Below are positions 19,324 through 29,113 of a stretch of 39,547 bases of DNA, piece after piece. Source of the DNA: a virus. The notes beneath the pieces are model-generated. The model searched no databases. It had not been told where the DNA came from and saw nothing but the letters and a program-made list of their open reading frames with translations. Both the position numbers and the translations under genes were made by a program. Within the stretch, counting starts at the first letter, position 1, and every line of letters begins with the position of its first letter. The stretch covers positions 1 through 39,547 of the IMG/VR virus record IMGVR_UViG_3300050014_000367; one strand, written 5' to 3'.

Positions 19324-22300
19324 TTAATAGTCTGGACTAAGCAATTTCGAATTTAATTGAAGGTCCTTAGAACGTTGTTTCATAGCACCAGGTTTAACAG
19401 ATATGTTGAGTGTTTTGAATTCATCGTCCCAAGCTGGGTTATAATGGCTAGAATACTTATCTTTGAACGGTTTCAAGCGGCCTTCAATTGTAGCATTGTA
19501 CTCTTCAGCTTTACGAACAGCTTGGCTAGTATTACCTGATGCGACTAACGCATTAATTTGTTTAACAACTTTAGATTTGGCGCTTTGAGCCATCCCCCAA
19601 GTGTTATAGAAATCGTTGACTGCGGCACTATGAATACCACTGGCGCTGTTGGCATCGTTGGAGACACGTAACCCTAGGGTGTTCAGGGCTGAGTCCCGGA
19701 TATTTTGTCCATTTAAGACCGTTTTTGCGCCCTGAACCAAAGGAATAGGTGATACCTGATTAGCAACGTTGCCAGCAACCTGTAATGGTGTCATATCATT
19801 GCCATTGGCATCTTGCCCATATATAGGATTGCCAAAGAAGTCTTTGTTTTGGATTAACCGGCTGCCAACACCAATGGCCGCAGCCGAACGGTTAGTAGCG
19901 TAATCAATCGCACCCTGGAACTTATTCGGTGATAATGGATCGAGCGCCGGTTTGAGTATCTTACCAAGTTCAGATAAATACGTACTTGGGAAGTGAATCG
20001 CTTGGTTTGTACCATTAGGATTAGTCTTATTGGCTGACCCCTTTTCATCTACTGGAATACTAGGATCCATTAATTGATTCCAAATTGCTTGCCGTACTTC
20101 GTCTCCATTATTCCAATCCAATTTGCCAGCAACAGTCATTGCAGTTAACCCAGGGATAGCAAATAACAAACTCTTACCGACAATCATTTGGCGCGCGATA
20201 TTACCCTTTGGTCCTAGACTAGTAACTGCATTCCCTAATATACGGAACTTACCCTCTGTAAAGTCAGTGGCGAGTAGTACACGACTCAAGTTTTTAGCAA
20301 CTTTTGGTGACAAACCTTCAACGGCTCGATTGATACCACCAAGGTTGTTAACTGCACTAGCGACATCACGTCCATAGGCAACTTGTTCAGCCGTAGGCGC
20401 ATGAAAATCCATTCCCTTAAACTTACTAAGCATCGATTGTTTAAGAATCATCATCTTAGCTTCGGGGATTTGACGATCGAATACCATATCGTGAATTGCT
20501 TTAATCGGATTCGCACTAGAATCTTTAACTTTATCTAACCAATTGACGTTGGCATCTCCAAGAATATCTTTAGCGCGCGTTGTAACGCCAACCATATCAG
20601 CAAATCCTTTTTGGCCAGTTGCTGCATAATCAGCCATCTGGGTTTCGTGTGAGGCCTTTGAGAGCGTTCCTATGGCTAGTTTAACGTTATCTCCAATCAT
20701 GCCCGGTATTTGTAGTGGATGAGCCACAGCGCGCATTACCTGTTGTCCTGCGACCGATCCTGCCGTCGTAACGGCATGGAATGTACCACCACCAAGAATT
20801 GAGTACTTCAAATTAGCGTTTATCGTGTCATAAGCCCCTACTGGATGTTTCTCGGCCGAACGTAATGCTCGCGAAACAATATTACTGTGTAATGATTTGC
20901 CGGTTGCAGGGTCAACCAGTTGGCCACCAGTGGCTTTCAACTGTTGGATTATTTCGTTATCCCGAACTGGAACTATGTTGCCATCTTTTAATTTAATACC
21001 AAATATATCTTTTGGAACTTCAGGATTAGCACGACGATTATAAAAGTCAGCGATTGATTCTGGTGCGCTTAACCCTTTGGCACCTGGCATCGTTAATGCT
21101 TTGTAAGTGACGCCAGTTCCGGCATCATAACCAATTTGACCATTACCAATTTTTACGCCTGGATGAGCCTGTTCTAACGCCAATTTGATAGCCTGTTTAC
21201 CATGATCTGATTTAGCCATAGAAATAGCCTGTTGAGCATCTTCGAAGACGTTGGCATTTCGTAACTTCAAATGAGGGTACATTAATGAACCGTCTGGGTT
21301 CTTCATAGCGGCCAATGCCTCTGCTTCGGCTTGTGTGGCGATTGTACGGTCTTTAACATAACCAGGCAACTTATCACCCTTTACGAGTTTCAGACGGTCT
21401 AACGCCTCTCCTGCAGCACCTGTAGGGCGTTCGTAGAAACGAGATAGATAGTTCTGACGTTCATTCATGGTGCGACCAAGGAATTTATCGTTTGTGAGAC
21501 GAGTGTCAGCAAATTCTTTTAATGCCGCAACAGCAGTTTTAAATGCTTCAGGATTATGCGCCTGTTGAGCAATTGCTTCGACTCGGGCGGCCGCTTCAGT
21601 TGAACTCATTGCTTTAGCGTTCTCAATCTGCGGGATTAACGCTGTATCATGTTTATCAAGTGCATCACCGGCTACTTTGACTTTTTGAGCAATTTCATCA
21701 TATTGACCATTAATATATTGCTTGGCCAATGGTGCAGCCTTCACATCACCAGCAGCGACAGTTGGGATAGCTTCAAACATTGACTTTGAGCCAGTTGAAG
21801 GCGCAACTTCTGGGACTGCAGTAGGTGCAGCAGTTTTATCACCAAATGGAATTGGTTTGATTCCATCAACCGATTTACCAGTATCAGCAATCGTAGTCTT
21901 TACTTGACCCAGTTCGGTTTTAGCAACGTCTAATGGCACCGCGTCAGTTTTAGTAGAAATAGATTTTTGATAATCCTCTGGTGTCATTGCCATCACGTCA
22001 GATGGGGTCACGTTATTAGCCTTAAAGTGACTAAATATCGCACCTAGTCCTTTACCAGCTAAATATGAACCACCAGCAAATATCGCACCTGTAATCGCAC
22101 CGGTAGCAAGTGCAGGGGCTAAATCATTCCATGTAGTATCTTTACCTTTTTGTTCCAAAACACTAGCGCCACTACCTAAACCGCCTTGTACGGTACCAAT
22201 TGCAACCTGTTTAATACCCTGTTTAGCGATCTGTTCAAGAGCTAACTTCGAACCACCTTCAATAGCTAAATCAACTCCAGCTTTACCAGCCTCCGCAGCT

Positions 22301-23142
22301 GCGCCACCTGTACCAAGCATCGCAACGTTCAAGAGAATATTACCACCAGCACCCGCCATCTTCCATGGGTCCGCGTTAGTTGCAACATCTGCGTGGTCAG
22401 CAGTCTGTTGATCCTTAGCAATTTTAGCCATATTGGTCTCAGCCTGAACTTGGCGAAGTAATTTCGCTTTATACTCTGGTGTTAATGGACCGCCGGCATT
22501 GGCTTTACGAGTCAAATCTTGAGCAGCCAGTGTATGAGCAATAACCGCATCTTGGGTTTTCTTATGATTGCCATTAATATCGTTTGCAACGTAGTTAACA
22601 TCGGCCGCGATACCATTACCGAATGTGTTAACGCTATCACCAACACCAACAACTATTTTAGCCGGAATGGATGTAACATCCATAACATGATCAAGTACGG
22701 TTTTACTTTTTTCTTGTTGATCAGCCAAATCAGCTGATTGTTTAGCCATAGCGGCCTGAACTAACTTTTTCTTATCACCATCACTAATCAGGCCACTTTT
22801 ACTAGCATCCATAATAATCTTTAGTTGATCAGTAAATTTACCATTATGTTTACCTTGATCAATATCATTGAGTGTTTGAAAAGTTTCATCTTGTTGTTGT
22901 TTCCTGCCTTGTGCAGCACCCCAAGAGTTATCGCCAGATTTATACATATTAACTAAGTCAATAGGGCCACTAGTACCCTTAAAACGTGGGTTAGGCGACG
23001 AACCACCCCCACTCGATGCCCCGGCTTTATACATTGCGGCTAAGTCAATAGGGCCACTAGTACCCTTAAAACGTGGGTTAGGCGACGAACCACCCCCACT
23101 CGATGCCCCGGCTTTATACATTGCGGCTAAGTCAATGCCCAT
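19324..23142 (-). CDS. Large internal virion / ejection protein
   Basis: 1272 residues, the largest gene. The N-terminus has two perfect 29-residue repeats (IDLAAMYKAGASSGGGSSP plus ten more residues) and a degenerate third start (IDLVNMYKSG). A long helical region follows, with hydrophobic Gly/Ala-rich segments (GGNILLNVAMLGTGGAAAEAG; TGAITGAIFAGGSYLAGKGL; LLFAIPGLTAMTVAG) that could insert in a membrane. The C-terminal end is helical. Such proteins in podoviruses leave the head before DNA and form a conduit through the envelope. No transglycosylase or peptidase motif was seen. Role inferred from size, composition and place after the nozzle-region genes. Confidence 0.65.
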   Translation of the reverse strand: MGIDLAAMYKAGASSGGGSSPNPRFKGTSGPIDLAAMYKAGASSGGGSSPNPRFKGTSGPIDLVNMYKSGDNSWGAAQGRKQQQDETFQTLNDIDQGKHNGKFTDQLKIIMDASKSGLISDGDKKKLVQAAMAKQSADLADQQEKSKTVLDHVMDVTSIPAKIVVGVGDSVNTFGNGIAADVNYVANDINGNHKKTQDAVIAHTLAAQDLTRKANAGGPLTPEYKAKLLRQVQAETNMAKIAKDQQTADHADVATNADPWKMAGAGGNILLNVAMLGTGGAAAEAGKAGVDLAIEGGSKLALEQIAKQGIKQVAIGTVQGGLGSGASVLEQKGKDTTWNDLAPALATGAITGAIFAGGSYLAGKGLGAIFSHFKANNVTPSDVMAMTPEDYQKSISTKTDAVPLDVAKTELGQVKTTIADTGKSVDGIKPIPFGDKTAAPTAVPEVAPSTGSKSMFEAIPTVAAGDVKAAPLAKQYINGQYDEIAQKVKVAGDALDKHDTALIPQIENAKAMSSTEAAARVEAIAQQAHNPEAFKTAVAALKEFADTRLTNDKFLGRTMNERQNYLSRFYERPTGAAGEALDRLKLVKGDKLPGYVKDRTIATQAEAEALAAMKNPDGSLMYPHLKLRNANVFEDAQQAISMAKSDHGKQAIKLALEQAHPGVKIGNGQIGYDAGTGVTYKALTMPGAKGLSAPESIADFYNRRANPEVPKDIFGIKLKDGNIVPVRDNEIIQQLKATGGQLVDPATGKSLHSNIVSRALRSAEKHPVGAYDTINANLKYSILGGGTFHAVTTAGSVAGQQVMRAVAHPLQIPGMIGDNVKLAIGTLSKASHETQMADYAATGQKGFADMVGVTTRAKDILGDANVNWLDKVKDSSANPIKAIHDMVFDRQIPEAKMMILKQSMLSKFKGMDFHAPTAEQVAYGRDVASAVNNLGGINRAVEGLSPKVAKNLSRVLLATDFTEGKFRILGNAVTSLGPKGNIARQMIVGKSLLFAIPGLTAMTVAGKLDWNNGDEVRQAIWNQLMDPSIPVDEKGSANKTNPNGTNQAIHFPSTYLSELGKILKPALDPLSPNKFQGAIDYATNRSAAAIGVGSRLIQNKDFFGNPIYGQDANGNDMTPLQVAGNVANQVSPIPLVQGAKTVLNGQNIRDSALNTLGLRVSNDANSASGIHSAAVNDFYNTWGMAQSAKSKVVKQINALVASGNTSQAVRKAEEYNATIEGRLKPFKDKYSSHYNPAWDDEFKTLNISVKPGAMKQRSKDLQLNSKLLSPDY
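22954..23127. repeat. Perfect 87-bp tandem duplication in the ejection gene
   Basis: 22954-23040 is repeated exactly at 23041-23127. It is in frame (29 codons) and lies at the 5' end of the gene, with the start of a diverged third unit at the downstream side. Zero divergence points to a very recent event or active homogenisation. Confidence 0.95.
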
Positions 23143-23145
23143 GGT

Positions 23146-23901
23146 TTAACTCCCAAAGACGTAACTATATTGTCCAGCCAATTTGGCCAAATTGTTTGGA
23201 TCTCCATTGGTTGCGTTCCAGGCTTTAAGAATCTTAGCATCAGTTGCATCACCAGATGCAGCCAACAAGTTAGCAATAGGAGTACCAGTAACAGAAGCGT
23301 ATTGAGCAAGGGTGACAGGAGAACCATTAGGTCCATGAAATTCCAGACCGCCATTAGTATTATGGCTCATACCATAACCTTTGGCTGGGTCAATCGAAGC
23401 GGCTGATGCTGCAGCGCTTGCAGCACGATTCTTGGCATTCTCAGATGCAGTAAAGGCATTTTGTGTAGCCTGATTAGCCTCAGCTCGTGCAGCGGCATCC
23501 TGAGCATCTTGCCATTGTTGATAAGCAGATTTTTCTTGATTATTAATAGTGATAGCTTGGGTATTCGTACCAGTAGCAAGGTCAGCTTTTTTACCAAGTA
23601 ACGATTCGCGAGTCGCAGCAATAGTATTTTGAAGGTTAGCAAGGGCTGGTAAGTAAGTACCACCAGTGTAATTAGCTTGTTCATTTGGGCGGAACCCTGA
23701 GAAATACATTCCTCGGTTGTTAGCATTCTGATCAATAGTCTTAAACGCAGTTGTTTTCTTAGCATCTAAACCGGCAATCTGATCAGCTCCGGAAGCGTTG
23801 TTTGAAGCGATGGAATTATCAATAATATCAGCCTGTGGCTTATAAGCTGCCGTAAGTTGATTCACAATGTCGTTTACTGCTTGAACTGTTGGTGCTGCCA
23901 T
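23146..23901 (-). CDS. Probable internal virion protein
   Basis: 251 residues. Helical Ala/Asn/Gln-rich sequence with a GMYFSGFRPNEQANYTGGTY motif near residue 65 and a long Ala-rich helix (DAQDAAARAEANQATQNAFT). The C-terminal domain contains GYGMSHNTNGGLEFHGPNGS. Alanine-rich helical proteins next to the large ejection protein are typical podovirus inner-virion components. It has its own extended -10 promoter. No enzymatic motif. Confidence 0.55.
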   Translation of the reverse strand: MAAPTVQAVNDIVNQLTAAYKPQADIIDNSIASNNASGADQIAGLDAKKTTAFKTIDQNANNRGMYFSGFRPNEQANYTGGTYLPALANLQNTIAATRESLLGKKADLATGTNTQAITINNQEKSAYQQWQDAQDAAARAEANQATQNAFTASENAKNRAASAAASAASIDPAKGYGMSHNTNGGLEFHGPNGSPVTLAQYASVTGTPIANLLAASGDATDAKILKAWNATNGDPNNLAKLAGQYSYVFGS

Positions 23902-23927
23902 TTTTGTTTTATTCCTTTATATTATCA

Positions 23928-23936
23928 ATTTTATCA
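23928..23936 (-). promoter_or_regulatory. Extended -10 promoter before the internal virion genes
   Basis: TGATAAAAT (23936..23928) within ATATGTGATAAAAT, nearly identical to the site at 19319..19311. The AAAGGA ribosome-binding site of the next gene follows. Confidence 0.5.
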
Positions 23937-23955
23937 CATATACTTATATTTTACT

Positions 23956-24390
23956 CTAATTGAATGGCGATAAAAATGTCACCACATCAGCTGTTATTGT
24001 CTGAAATCCGCTAGTAATCTGCATATCCACACCTTCACCGTAACTATAAAATATGGCGTACAAACGTATAACAGTAGCTGAAACACGTTCGATTACTACT
24101 GGAAGATTATAAGAAAAACTATCAACTGGCACTCCGCCCGAATAAACCGTCACTGTAACCGGGGCTAACATACCTAAAGAGCACCATACATCACTAGGTG
24201 CTAAATCAGATGACATTTGTCCTCTGACACCAGCGTTAGTAGTACCAACTGTCAAAAATGATTCATATACCTTACTTGCCCCAGTGGCTAAAACACCACT
24301 GTCGCCTATGTAAATACTGGCTGATTTTTTATCATCATTCTTCAACGATGCATAGTCAGAATTAAATATAAAATTATTAGGTTTTGTCAT
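23956..24390 (-). CDS. Structural protein, beta-rich
   Basis: 144 residues starting MTKPNNFIFNSDYASLKNDD. Beta-sandwich-like composition (VTVTVYSGGVPVDSFSYNLP). The opening layout (NN-FI-x-SDY...ASIYIG) parallels that of the neighbour at 24387-25019 (DNLIKDSD...GSLVIPAGG), so the two may be related tail-tip or fibre-attachment modules. ATGA overlap with that gene. Function unknown. Confidence 0.6.
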   Translation of the reverse strand: MTKPNNFIFNSDYASLKNDDKKSASIYIGDSGVLATGASKVYESFLTVGTTNAGVRGQMSSDLAPSDVWCSLGMLAPVTVTVYSGGVPVDSFSYNLPVVIERVSATVIRLYAIFYSYGEGVDMQITSGFQTITADVVTFLSPFN

Positions 24391-25019
24391 AATTGCGAAT
24401 CCGCATATATCCGATAATGAATATCATTACTTGGGTTAATTATTATTACATCTGAAGTATTGGCTTTCACATACCCGCTAACATTTAATTGTTCAATATA
24501 CCCACCTGATTTAATCCAAGCAAGAACTTGAGGGCGTTTCCCAAGACCATGATGAACTGTAGGTGACGTGCCCGCCAGCGCAACTCCAGGAAGTAGTAAC
24601 TTAGTGTAGTTGTAATCACTGTTGGATTGGAATTTATCAGCCAAAGATGCTGTATAAGGGGCATCAACATTCACATCACTAGGCATAAACCCATAAACAC
24701 GCCAGTAAGCGACGATGTCAGCGCCAGTGGGGTTAAGCCCACTGACAACCAGATTGGTACTATCAGTTTTTACCGTAACATACGGAAGATTTGGATCAAC
24801 ACCTTCCCAACCAGAAAAGAAACACTCTTTGCTAGTAGAAAAGACTGGATCGGTAGACCATGTTCCTACTGGCAATGGCGTAAATAGCCGCGAGTGCGGA
24901 ACTGACATAGTAGCCCCTAACCCACCGCCAGCTGGAATCACTAAACTGCCATGGTCCATATACGTTATCATATCGAATGGTCGATCAGAGTCTTTTATAA
25001 GGTTATCTGGAGAAGACAT
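24387..25019 (-). CDS. Structural protein, probable tail-associated
   Basis: 210 residues. SPDNLIKDSDRPFDMITYMD at the start, then HGSLVIPAGG. The second half contains TSPTVHHGLGKRPQVLAWIK, a motif of a kind seen in phage tail-tip and fibre domains, ending DVIIINPSNDIHYRIYADSQL. Between the nozzle-region genes and the ejection genes, so likely virion. No catalytic motif. Confidence 0.6.
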   Translation of the reverse strand: MSSPDNLIKDSDRPFDMITYMDHGSLVIPAGGGLGATMSVPHSRLFTPLPVGTWSTDPVFSTSKECFFSGWEGVDPNLPYVTVKTDSTNLVVSGLNPTGADIVAYWRVYGFMPSDVNVDAPYTASLADKFQSNSDYNYTKLLLPGVALAGTSPTVHHGLGKRPQVLAWIKSGGYIEQLNVSGYVKANTSDVIIINPSNDIHYRIYADSQL

Positions 25020-25020
25020 T

Positions 25021-25422
25021 TTAACCTCCTAGTTCAGCAACAACATCAATCCCTGGTTTAGTCTGCCAGTTGCCGGCGCGACCATCGTCAGGAGCCGAAC
25101 CTTGCAAAATAGTAGGAATATTATTGTTATAAATTACTTGAATGTTAGTAGTGTAGTCCCAATAGTACAGTAGTTGAGCATGTGGATCCGTGACGTCATT
25201 GCCTGGAGCAGATATTTTCATACCGAAGTCACCACCCGGCCACCCACCAGGTAAATACCCATTAATATAACGTTTATGTGAAGTATCAGAAAAGACTTGA
25301 GATTTTAAAAGTCCATTAAGATGATCAATAATACTGTTTAAAACAGCAATCTGTTCTTCTCTAGTTGAATTTGGTGATAAACGACTGAGTGTACCACCAG
25401 TAAGGGGTAATCCAGTATCCAT
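25021..25422 (-). CDS. Small tail-region protein
   Basis: 133 residues. STREEQIAVLNSIIDHLNGL is a helical coiled segment of the type that trimerises fibre or adaptor proteins. It is followed by RYINGYLPGGWPGGDFGMKI and a beta domain. Its start overlaps the nozzle gene stop. Probably links nozzle and distal parts; unproven. Confidence 0.55.
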   Translation of the reverse strand: MDTGLPLTGGTLSRLSPNSTREEQIAVLNSIIDHLNGLLKSQVFSDTSHKRYINGYLPGGWPGGDFGMKISAPGNDVTDPHAQLLYYWDYTTNIQVIYNNNIPTILQGSAPDDGRAGNWQTKPGIDVVAELGG

Positions 25423-27416
25423 TATTTTTGGCGACCAATCTTGTATTGACTAATATAACCATACAATTCAACTGGAGTTTCAACTCCGTTACGTTCAAAA
25501 CGGTATTGAATATGTTCGCCACGACCGCTCATACCTGAACGATTCTGGACCTGTTGTTGCGTTCCCCACTTGGTGCCATCTCCCCACTTAAATGCCCCCC
25601 ACTTAGCACCACCGCCAGACACTTCATAAGCCCGCATATCAGGCGTATTCTGGAAATTCATGTCTTTACCCACGGAAAGGGTATAATCGGCGTCTACGGT
25701 CCTTACAATCGGTCTAAAACGCTTAATTCGTTTCTTAGCCGATGCGCCGCCAAATGTTTGACCAGAACGTTTACGATAAGCATAGGTTTTATAGTTGGTC
25801 CAAAACTTATAGTCAATCTTTTTACCTAAGTCAGAACCTTGGGTTTCGCCATAATAAGCCGCGCCAACTAACGAACTGAATTCAATTAATTCATTATTAT
25901 CGAGATACAGGTTCATTGAACCCATTACTGGATGACCAGTATCAAGGAACCATTGCATCGTTTCAAGGTCAAGCAACGCCATTCTATCAGCATATCCCTT
26001 TGGATTTTTAGCATAGTAAACACGTAATTGGTTACGATAAATATCCAAACGAACAGTATTCATATTAGAGATACCTTGCAGTTCAGGTTGAATCTTATCT
26101 GATAGTAATTGATCGGACACACCATTGTACCGGTAAATCTGTCCATCATCCGCCATAAAGTAAATGTAATTTCGATCCGCAACAATTGCTTCTTGGCTGA
26201 CAGCCCCCTTAGTGCCGATGGCTTCGCGACGCGTGAAACTAGAGATGTCTGAACCAGTAATAACGTGTTTAGTCTCGTGAGTGAAAATAACTAAGTTATC
26301 TTGAAATACCTTCCAACCTGACATATGGTCGGCCGATAGGGGGGTTGGTACATAGAAGAAGTTAACGGAAGGCCAAGTTGTAATATCACTCAACTCTGAG
26401 AAATCAACACGAGTGCTGGCACTCATCACAAAACAACGATTCTGCCACATTATAACGTTGCTAGGTGTATTCGTAGGGACATTAGCAACATCACTTGGCG
26501 CATTAGTACCATCCCATTGTCGCAGTTTATCATACCCATTGGTGTACAGAGTGTAATCGTCCATTTGAGCAAACCTATAAATAGATGCGTTGGCATCACG
26601 ACCGGTATCAATAGCCGTTAGAACACCATTGCCTTTACTGAACGCTTGGACCGTAGTACCATGAGCAAATATAATCTTATTAACACTGTTGGATGGATAA
26701 CGAGTCGTAAACCCTTTTGCCTTACCGACAGTAGAAATATAGGTTTTATATCGGATTGAAGCAGCAATTGTACTCCATGAACCACCAGCATTTAAAGATA
26801 ACATGTCGGCTACACCACCCACCTGGGCAGTTTGGTTTAAATAGTAAGTCCCACTTCCATTATCTTGGGTATAGCAAACTAACCAATACTGAGTCCCAGC
26901 AACTACACTTGGCGCATCAATGAAGTAGGCGGATAGATATTGATAACTTGTAGTAATCGTACTTGCTAAAATAGATCCCTGAGCAATCAACTGACCCGGG
27001 AACCCGGCATTATCTGACCAAATCTCTACGATAACGTGACCAGTGGCACCAGCTAACTTCTTAATGGCTGGTTGTAAGCGCGTTAGAGCCCCGCTACCGC
27101 TAAATACGATAGGTTGTGCAATAACTTGGGTTGGAGAGAATGCAACGTCTCCTATGGCCGTAGCAACGTTCTGAACGTCTGCCGTTTCGCCAACAGGAAT
27201 AGATAGGTAACCAGAACCCTTGCGTGTTCGGTTGGCGACCCTTGTATCACCTTCGTCACGAGCATAAGAACGTGAATTAATCGTCCAAGGGCTTTCACCA
27301 GCTGGCATAACCGCATCAGGTGTAATGAGGTTCAAACCCTTTAAATCGTAAGTTTCCTCAACAGCTGGCGAAGAAGTCGCCTGTGGGTTCATACGTGGCG
27401 TAAAAGCACTTTGCAT
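25422..27416 (-). CDS. Tail nozzle / stabilisation protein (beta-propeller)
   Basis: 664 residues. The N-terminal arm (YDLKGLNLITPDAVMPAGES) is followed by an inserted jelly-roll-like module (about 95-205; SGALTRLQPAIKKLAGATGH). A long beta-propeller section then carries repeated strands (YTLYTNGYDKLRQWDG, NRCFVMSASTRVDFSELSD, NYIYFMADDGQIYRYNG). The last residues (GEHIQYRFERNGVETPVELY, ending YISQYKIGRQK) match the end of P22 gp10/T7 gp12-type nozzle proteins. It closes the tail channel and contacts the fibres. Confidence 0.75.
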   Translation of the reverse strand: MQSAFTPRMNPQATSSPAVEETYDLKGLNLITPDAVMPAGESPWTINSRSYARDEGDTRVANRTRKGSGYLSIPVGETADVQNVATAIGDVAFSPTQVIAQPIVFSGSGALTRLQPAIKKLAGATGHVIVEIWSDNAGFPGQLIAQGSILASTITTSYQYLSAYFIDAPSVVAGTQYWLVCYTQDNGSGTYYLNQTAQVGGVADMLSLNAGGSWSTIAASIRYKTYISTVGKAKGFTTRYPSNSVNKIIFAHGTTVQAFSKGNGVLTAIDTGRDANASIYRFAQMDDYTLYTNGYDKLRQWDGTNAPSDVANVPTNTPSNVIMWQNRCFVMSASTRVDFSELSDITTWPSVNFFYVPTPLSADHMSGWKVFQDNLVIFTHETKHVITGSDISSFTRREAIGTKGAVSQEAIVADRNYIYFMADDGQIYRYNGVSDQLLSDKIQPELQGISNMNTVRLDIYRNQLRVYYAKNPKGYADRMALLDLETMQWFLDTGHPVMGSMNLYLDNNELIEFSSLVGAAYYGETQGSDLGKKIDYKFWTNYKTYAYRKRSGQTFGGASAKKRIKRFRPIVRTVDADYTLSVGKDMNFQNTPDMRAYEVSGGGAKWGAFKWGDGTKWGTQQQVQNRSGMSGRGEHIQYRFERNGVETPVELYGYISQYKIGRQK

Positions 27417-27418
27417 GG

Positions 27419-28084
27419 TTAGAAGTCCTTACTTGCGTTGTAACTTCCGCGAGGTGATCGACGATTAGTCCGCATAATCGTTGGCCCAATTTTCATTCCG
27501 CCACGCCCTTCGTTACGAACGAAAGAAGTAACCAAAGGTGCTAAGTTAGCTCGTTCGGATGCAGCTTCACCGTAATCTTCATTGCGCTCCATACAACGTG
27601 CCAAAGCACCTAATACAACCATTTCACCATATTGATCAGGAATATCAGATGTATCATTATCATCCACCAGTGTTTGAGGGCGACGTAGATAGTCAATGCT
27701 AACTGTTGCATCTGTTAATGCCGGAGCGGCCAAACGCATACCGTTACCGAAATCAGTCCACGCCTGGACCTGACTAGGAGTGTAGGTTGCATAACCAGGA
27801 TAATTCTTCATGAAATCACCATATTCCATGTATCGGTTCAAAATATTGTACACTTGCGGCGAAGTAACGTGAACGTTGAGCATTGTTTGCATATCATCAG
27901 GCATATCGGCAGATGTGTCGCCGGCCGAAACATAAATATCGTCAGAACTCTCCATAAAACGAATTCGATGATCGTTAAAAACTTCGTAATGAAACCAATT
28001 TATTGCTTCGTCAATAGTCGCTTGGTCATACTGGGTATCATCAAGCCGACCACGTACTGAAGCACGAATATCTGAAAGAATCAT
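27419..28084 (-). CDS. Head-to-tail adaptor / connector protein
   Basis: 221 residues, mostly helical. RASVRGRLDDTQYDQATIDE, then AINWFHYEV and a central beta part, with PDQYGEMVVLGALARCMERN and EDYGEAASERANLA. Helical proteins of this size directly before the nozzle gene in podoviruses form the dodecameric ring under the portal (P22 gp4/T7 gp11 role). Starts in overlap with the preceding gene. Assigned by position and fold pattern rather than strong identity. Confidence 0.55.
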   Translation of the reverse strand: MILSDIRASVRGRLDDTQYDQATIDEAINWFHYEVFNDHRIRFMESSDDIYVSAGDTSADMPDDMQTMLNVHVTSPQVYNILNRYMEYGDFMKNYPGYATYTPSQVQAWTDFGNGMRLAAPALTDATVSIDYLRRPQTLVDDNDTSDIPDQYGEMVVLGALARCMERNEDYGEAASERANLAPLVTSFVRNEGRGGMKIGPTIMRTNRRSPRGSYNASKDF

Positions 28085-28407
28085 AGATGTTTCCTAACTT
28101 TAATTTTCAATTGATCATAAAGTGTCTCAACACTGCCATCACCAGCATAAGTGATACGTAAATCAGCTTTATAAGTACCTGGAGAAATAAAGTCATTGGC
28201 ACCTGGAGTATACGAAACCAGACCCGATATAGGAGTAACAAGTGTACACGCTGTATGACCAGTATTCACGACAGTTGAACCCCTCGCGATTATTAAATCA
28301 ACAGTTGCACCAGTAACGTCAATAACAACTCCTGCTCTCTTAGCGGTGATTCCTAATGCTGGTGCCGTGTTACCTTGTACAGTGTTTATTGTTTGTATTT
28401 GTGACAT
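28081..28407 (-). CDS. Ig-like baseplate/tail protein (BppU N-terminal-like)
   Basis: 108 residues from the ATG at 28407 (MSQIQTINTVQGNTAPALGI), chosen because AAAAGGA lies upstream; an earlier ATG at 28443 is inside the previous gene. GVVIDVTGATVDLIIARG and PISGLVSYTPGANDFISPGT are the strands and turn of the Ig-like domain found in BppU-type proteins. Ends KIKVRKHL. Likely a small virion adaptor or decoration. A TGCTATAAT box at 28452..28444 may add a promoter. Confidence 0.6.
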   Translation of the reverse strand: MSQIQTINTVQGNTAPALGITAKRAGVVIDVTGATVDLIIARGSTVVNTGHTACTLVTPISGLVSYTPGANDFISPGTYKADLRITYAGDGSVETLYDQLKIKVRKHL

Positions 28408-28408
28408 T

Positions 28409-29113
28409 TTATTGTAGTGTCCTTTTATTACTATCTGTGTCAATTATAGCACTAGAACCATCGGTATTAACAGTGTTTTGGTTGTTGACCTGATTTATAG
28501 AACGATTAGAGTTTTTAATATCGATCGAACGGCTTTCACTCAACTCATTAATAGTACGATTTTCGTTAGTGGTATTAACAGTATATAACGCCATTGCAAT
28601 TCGCGATAAGTTTATCAAATCACTTAGTATAACTGAATCAGAAACGTTAATAGTATAAGTTTTACTATATGCATCAGTGATATTTATAGTATCGGTTTTT
28701 TTAAGGTTAATGGTCTTAATAATTTGATCAGCTACAGAAACAGATTCAACAAACGTGCGCCACCAGGTTACTACCCGACTAAACACATCAAATGACGTAA
28801 CCGAATCGGCCATATTCTTTATGAGTGTTTTAGGACCTAATATTTCTGAACTAGTAACTGAATCAGAAACGTTTTTAGTAGTAGTTTTAACGATGCTATC
28901 AGTAGTACTACCAGTCGAATCAGATTTTTCTAAACTAACAGTTTTAATAATTGAATCGGCAGTAGACCCTGTATCGGATTTATAAATACGAATCGTAAAA
29001 ACCCTGGCATCACTACTAGTAACCGAGTCACTTAGACTGACATTATAAACAGAGCCAGTATAATTGCCTGTTGCGGCGTACGGCACTTCTCCATAGTATA
29101 TTCTGCCATACAT
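28409..29113 (-). CDS. Repetitive fibre-like protein with DSV repeats
   Basis: 234 residues. About eight imperfect repeats of roughly 20-27 residues contain DSVTSSD or variants followed by a short strand such as KT(V/I)(S/N)L (NVSLSDSVTSSD, KNVSDSVTSSEI, KNMADSVTSFDV, INVSDSVILSDL). The C-terminus turns into an Asn/Ser-rich segment (NTTNENRTINELSESRSIDI). Tandem beta repeats of this type form elongated phage fibres. No catalytic motif. Confidence 0.6.
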   Translation of the reverse strand: MYGRIYYGEVPYAATGNYTGSVYNVSLSDSVTSSDARVFTIRIYKSDTGSTADSIIKTVSLEKSDSTGSTTDSIVKTTTKNVSDSVTSSEILGPKTLIKNMADSVTSFDVFSRVVTWWRTFVESVSVADQIIKTINLKKTDTINITDAYSKTYTINVSDSVILSDLINLSRIAMALYTVNTTNENRTINELSESRSIDIKNSNRSINQVNNQNTVNTDGSSAIIDTDSNKRTLQ

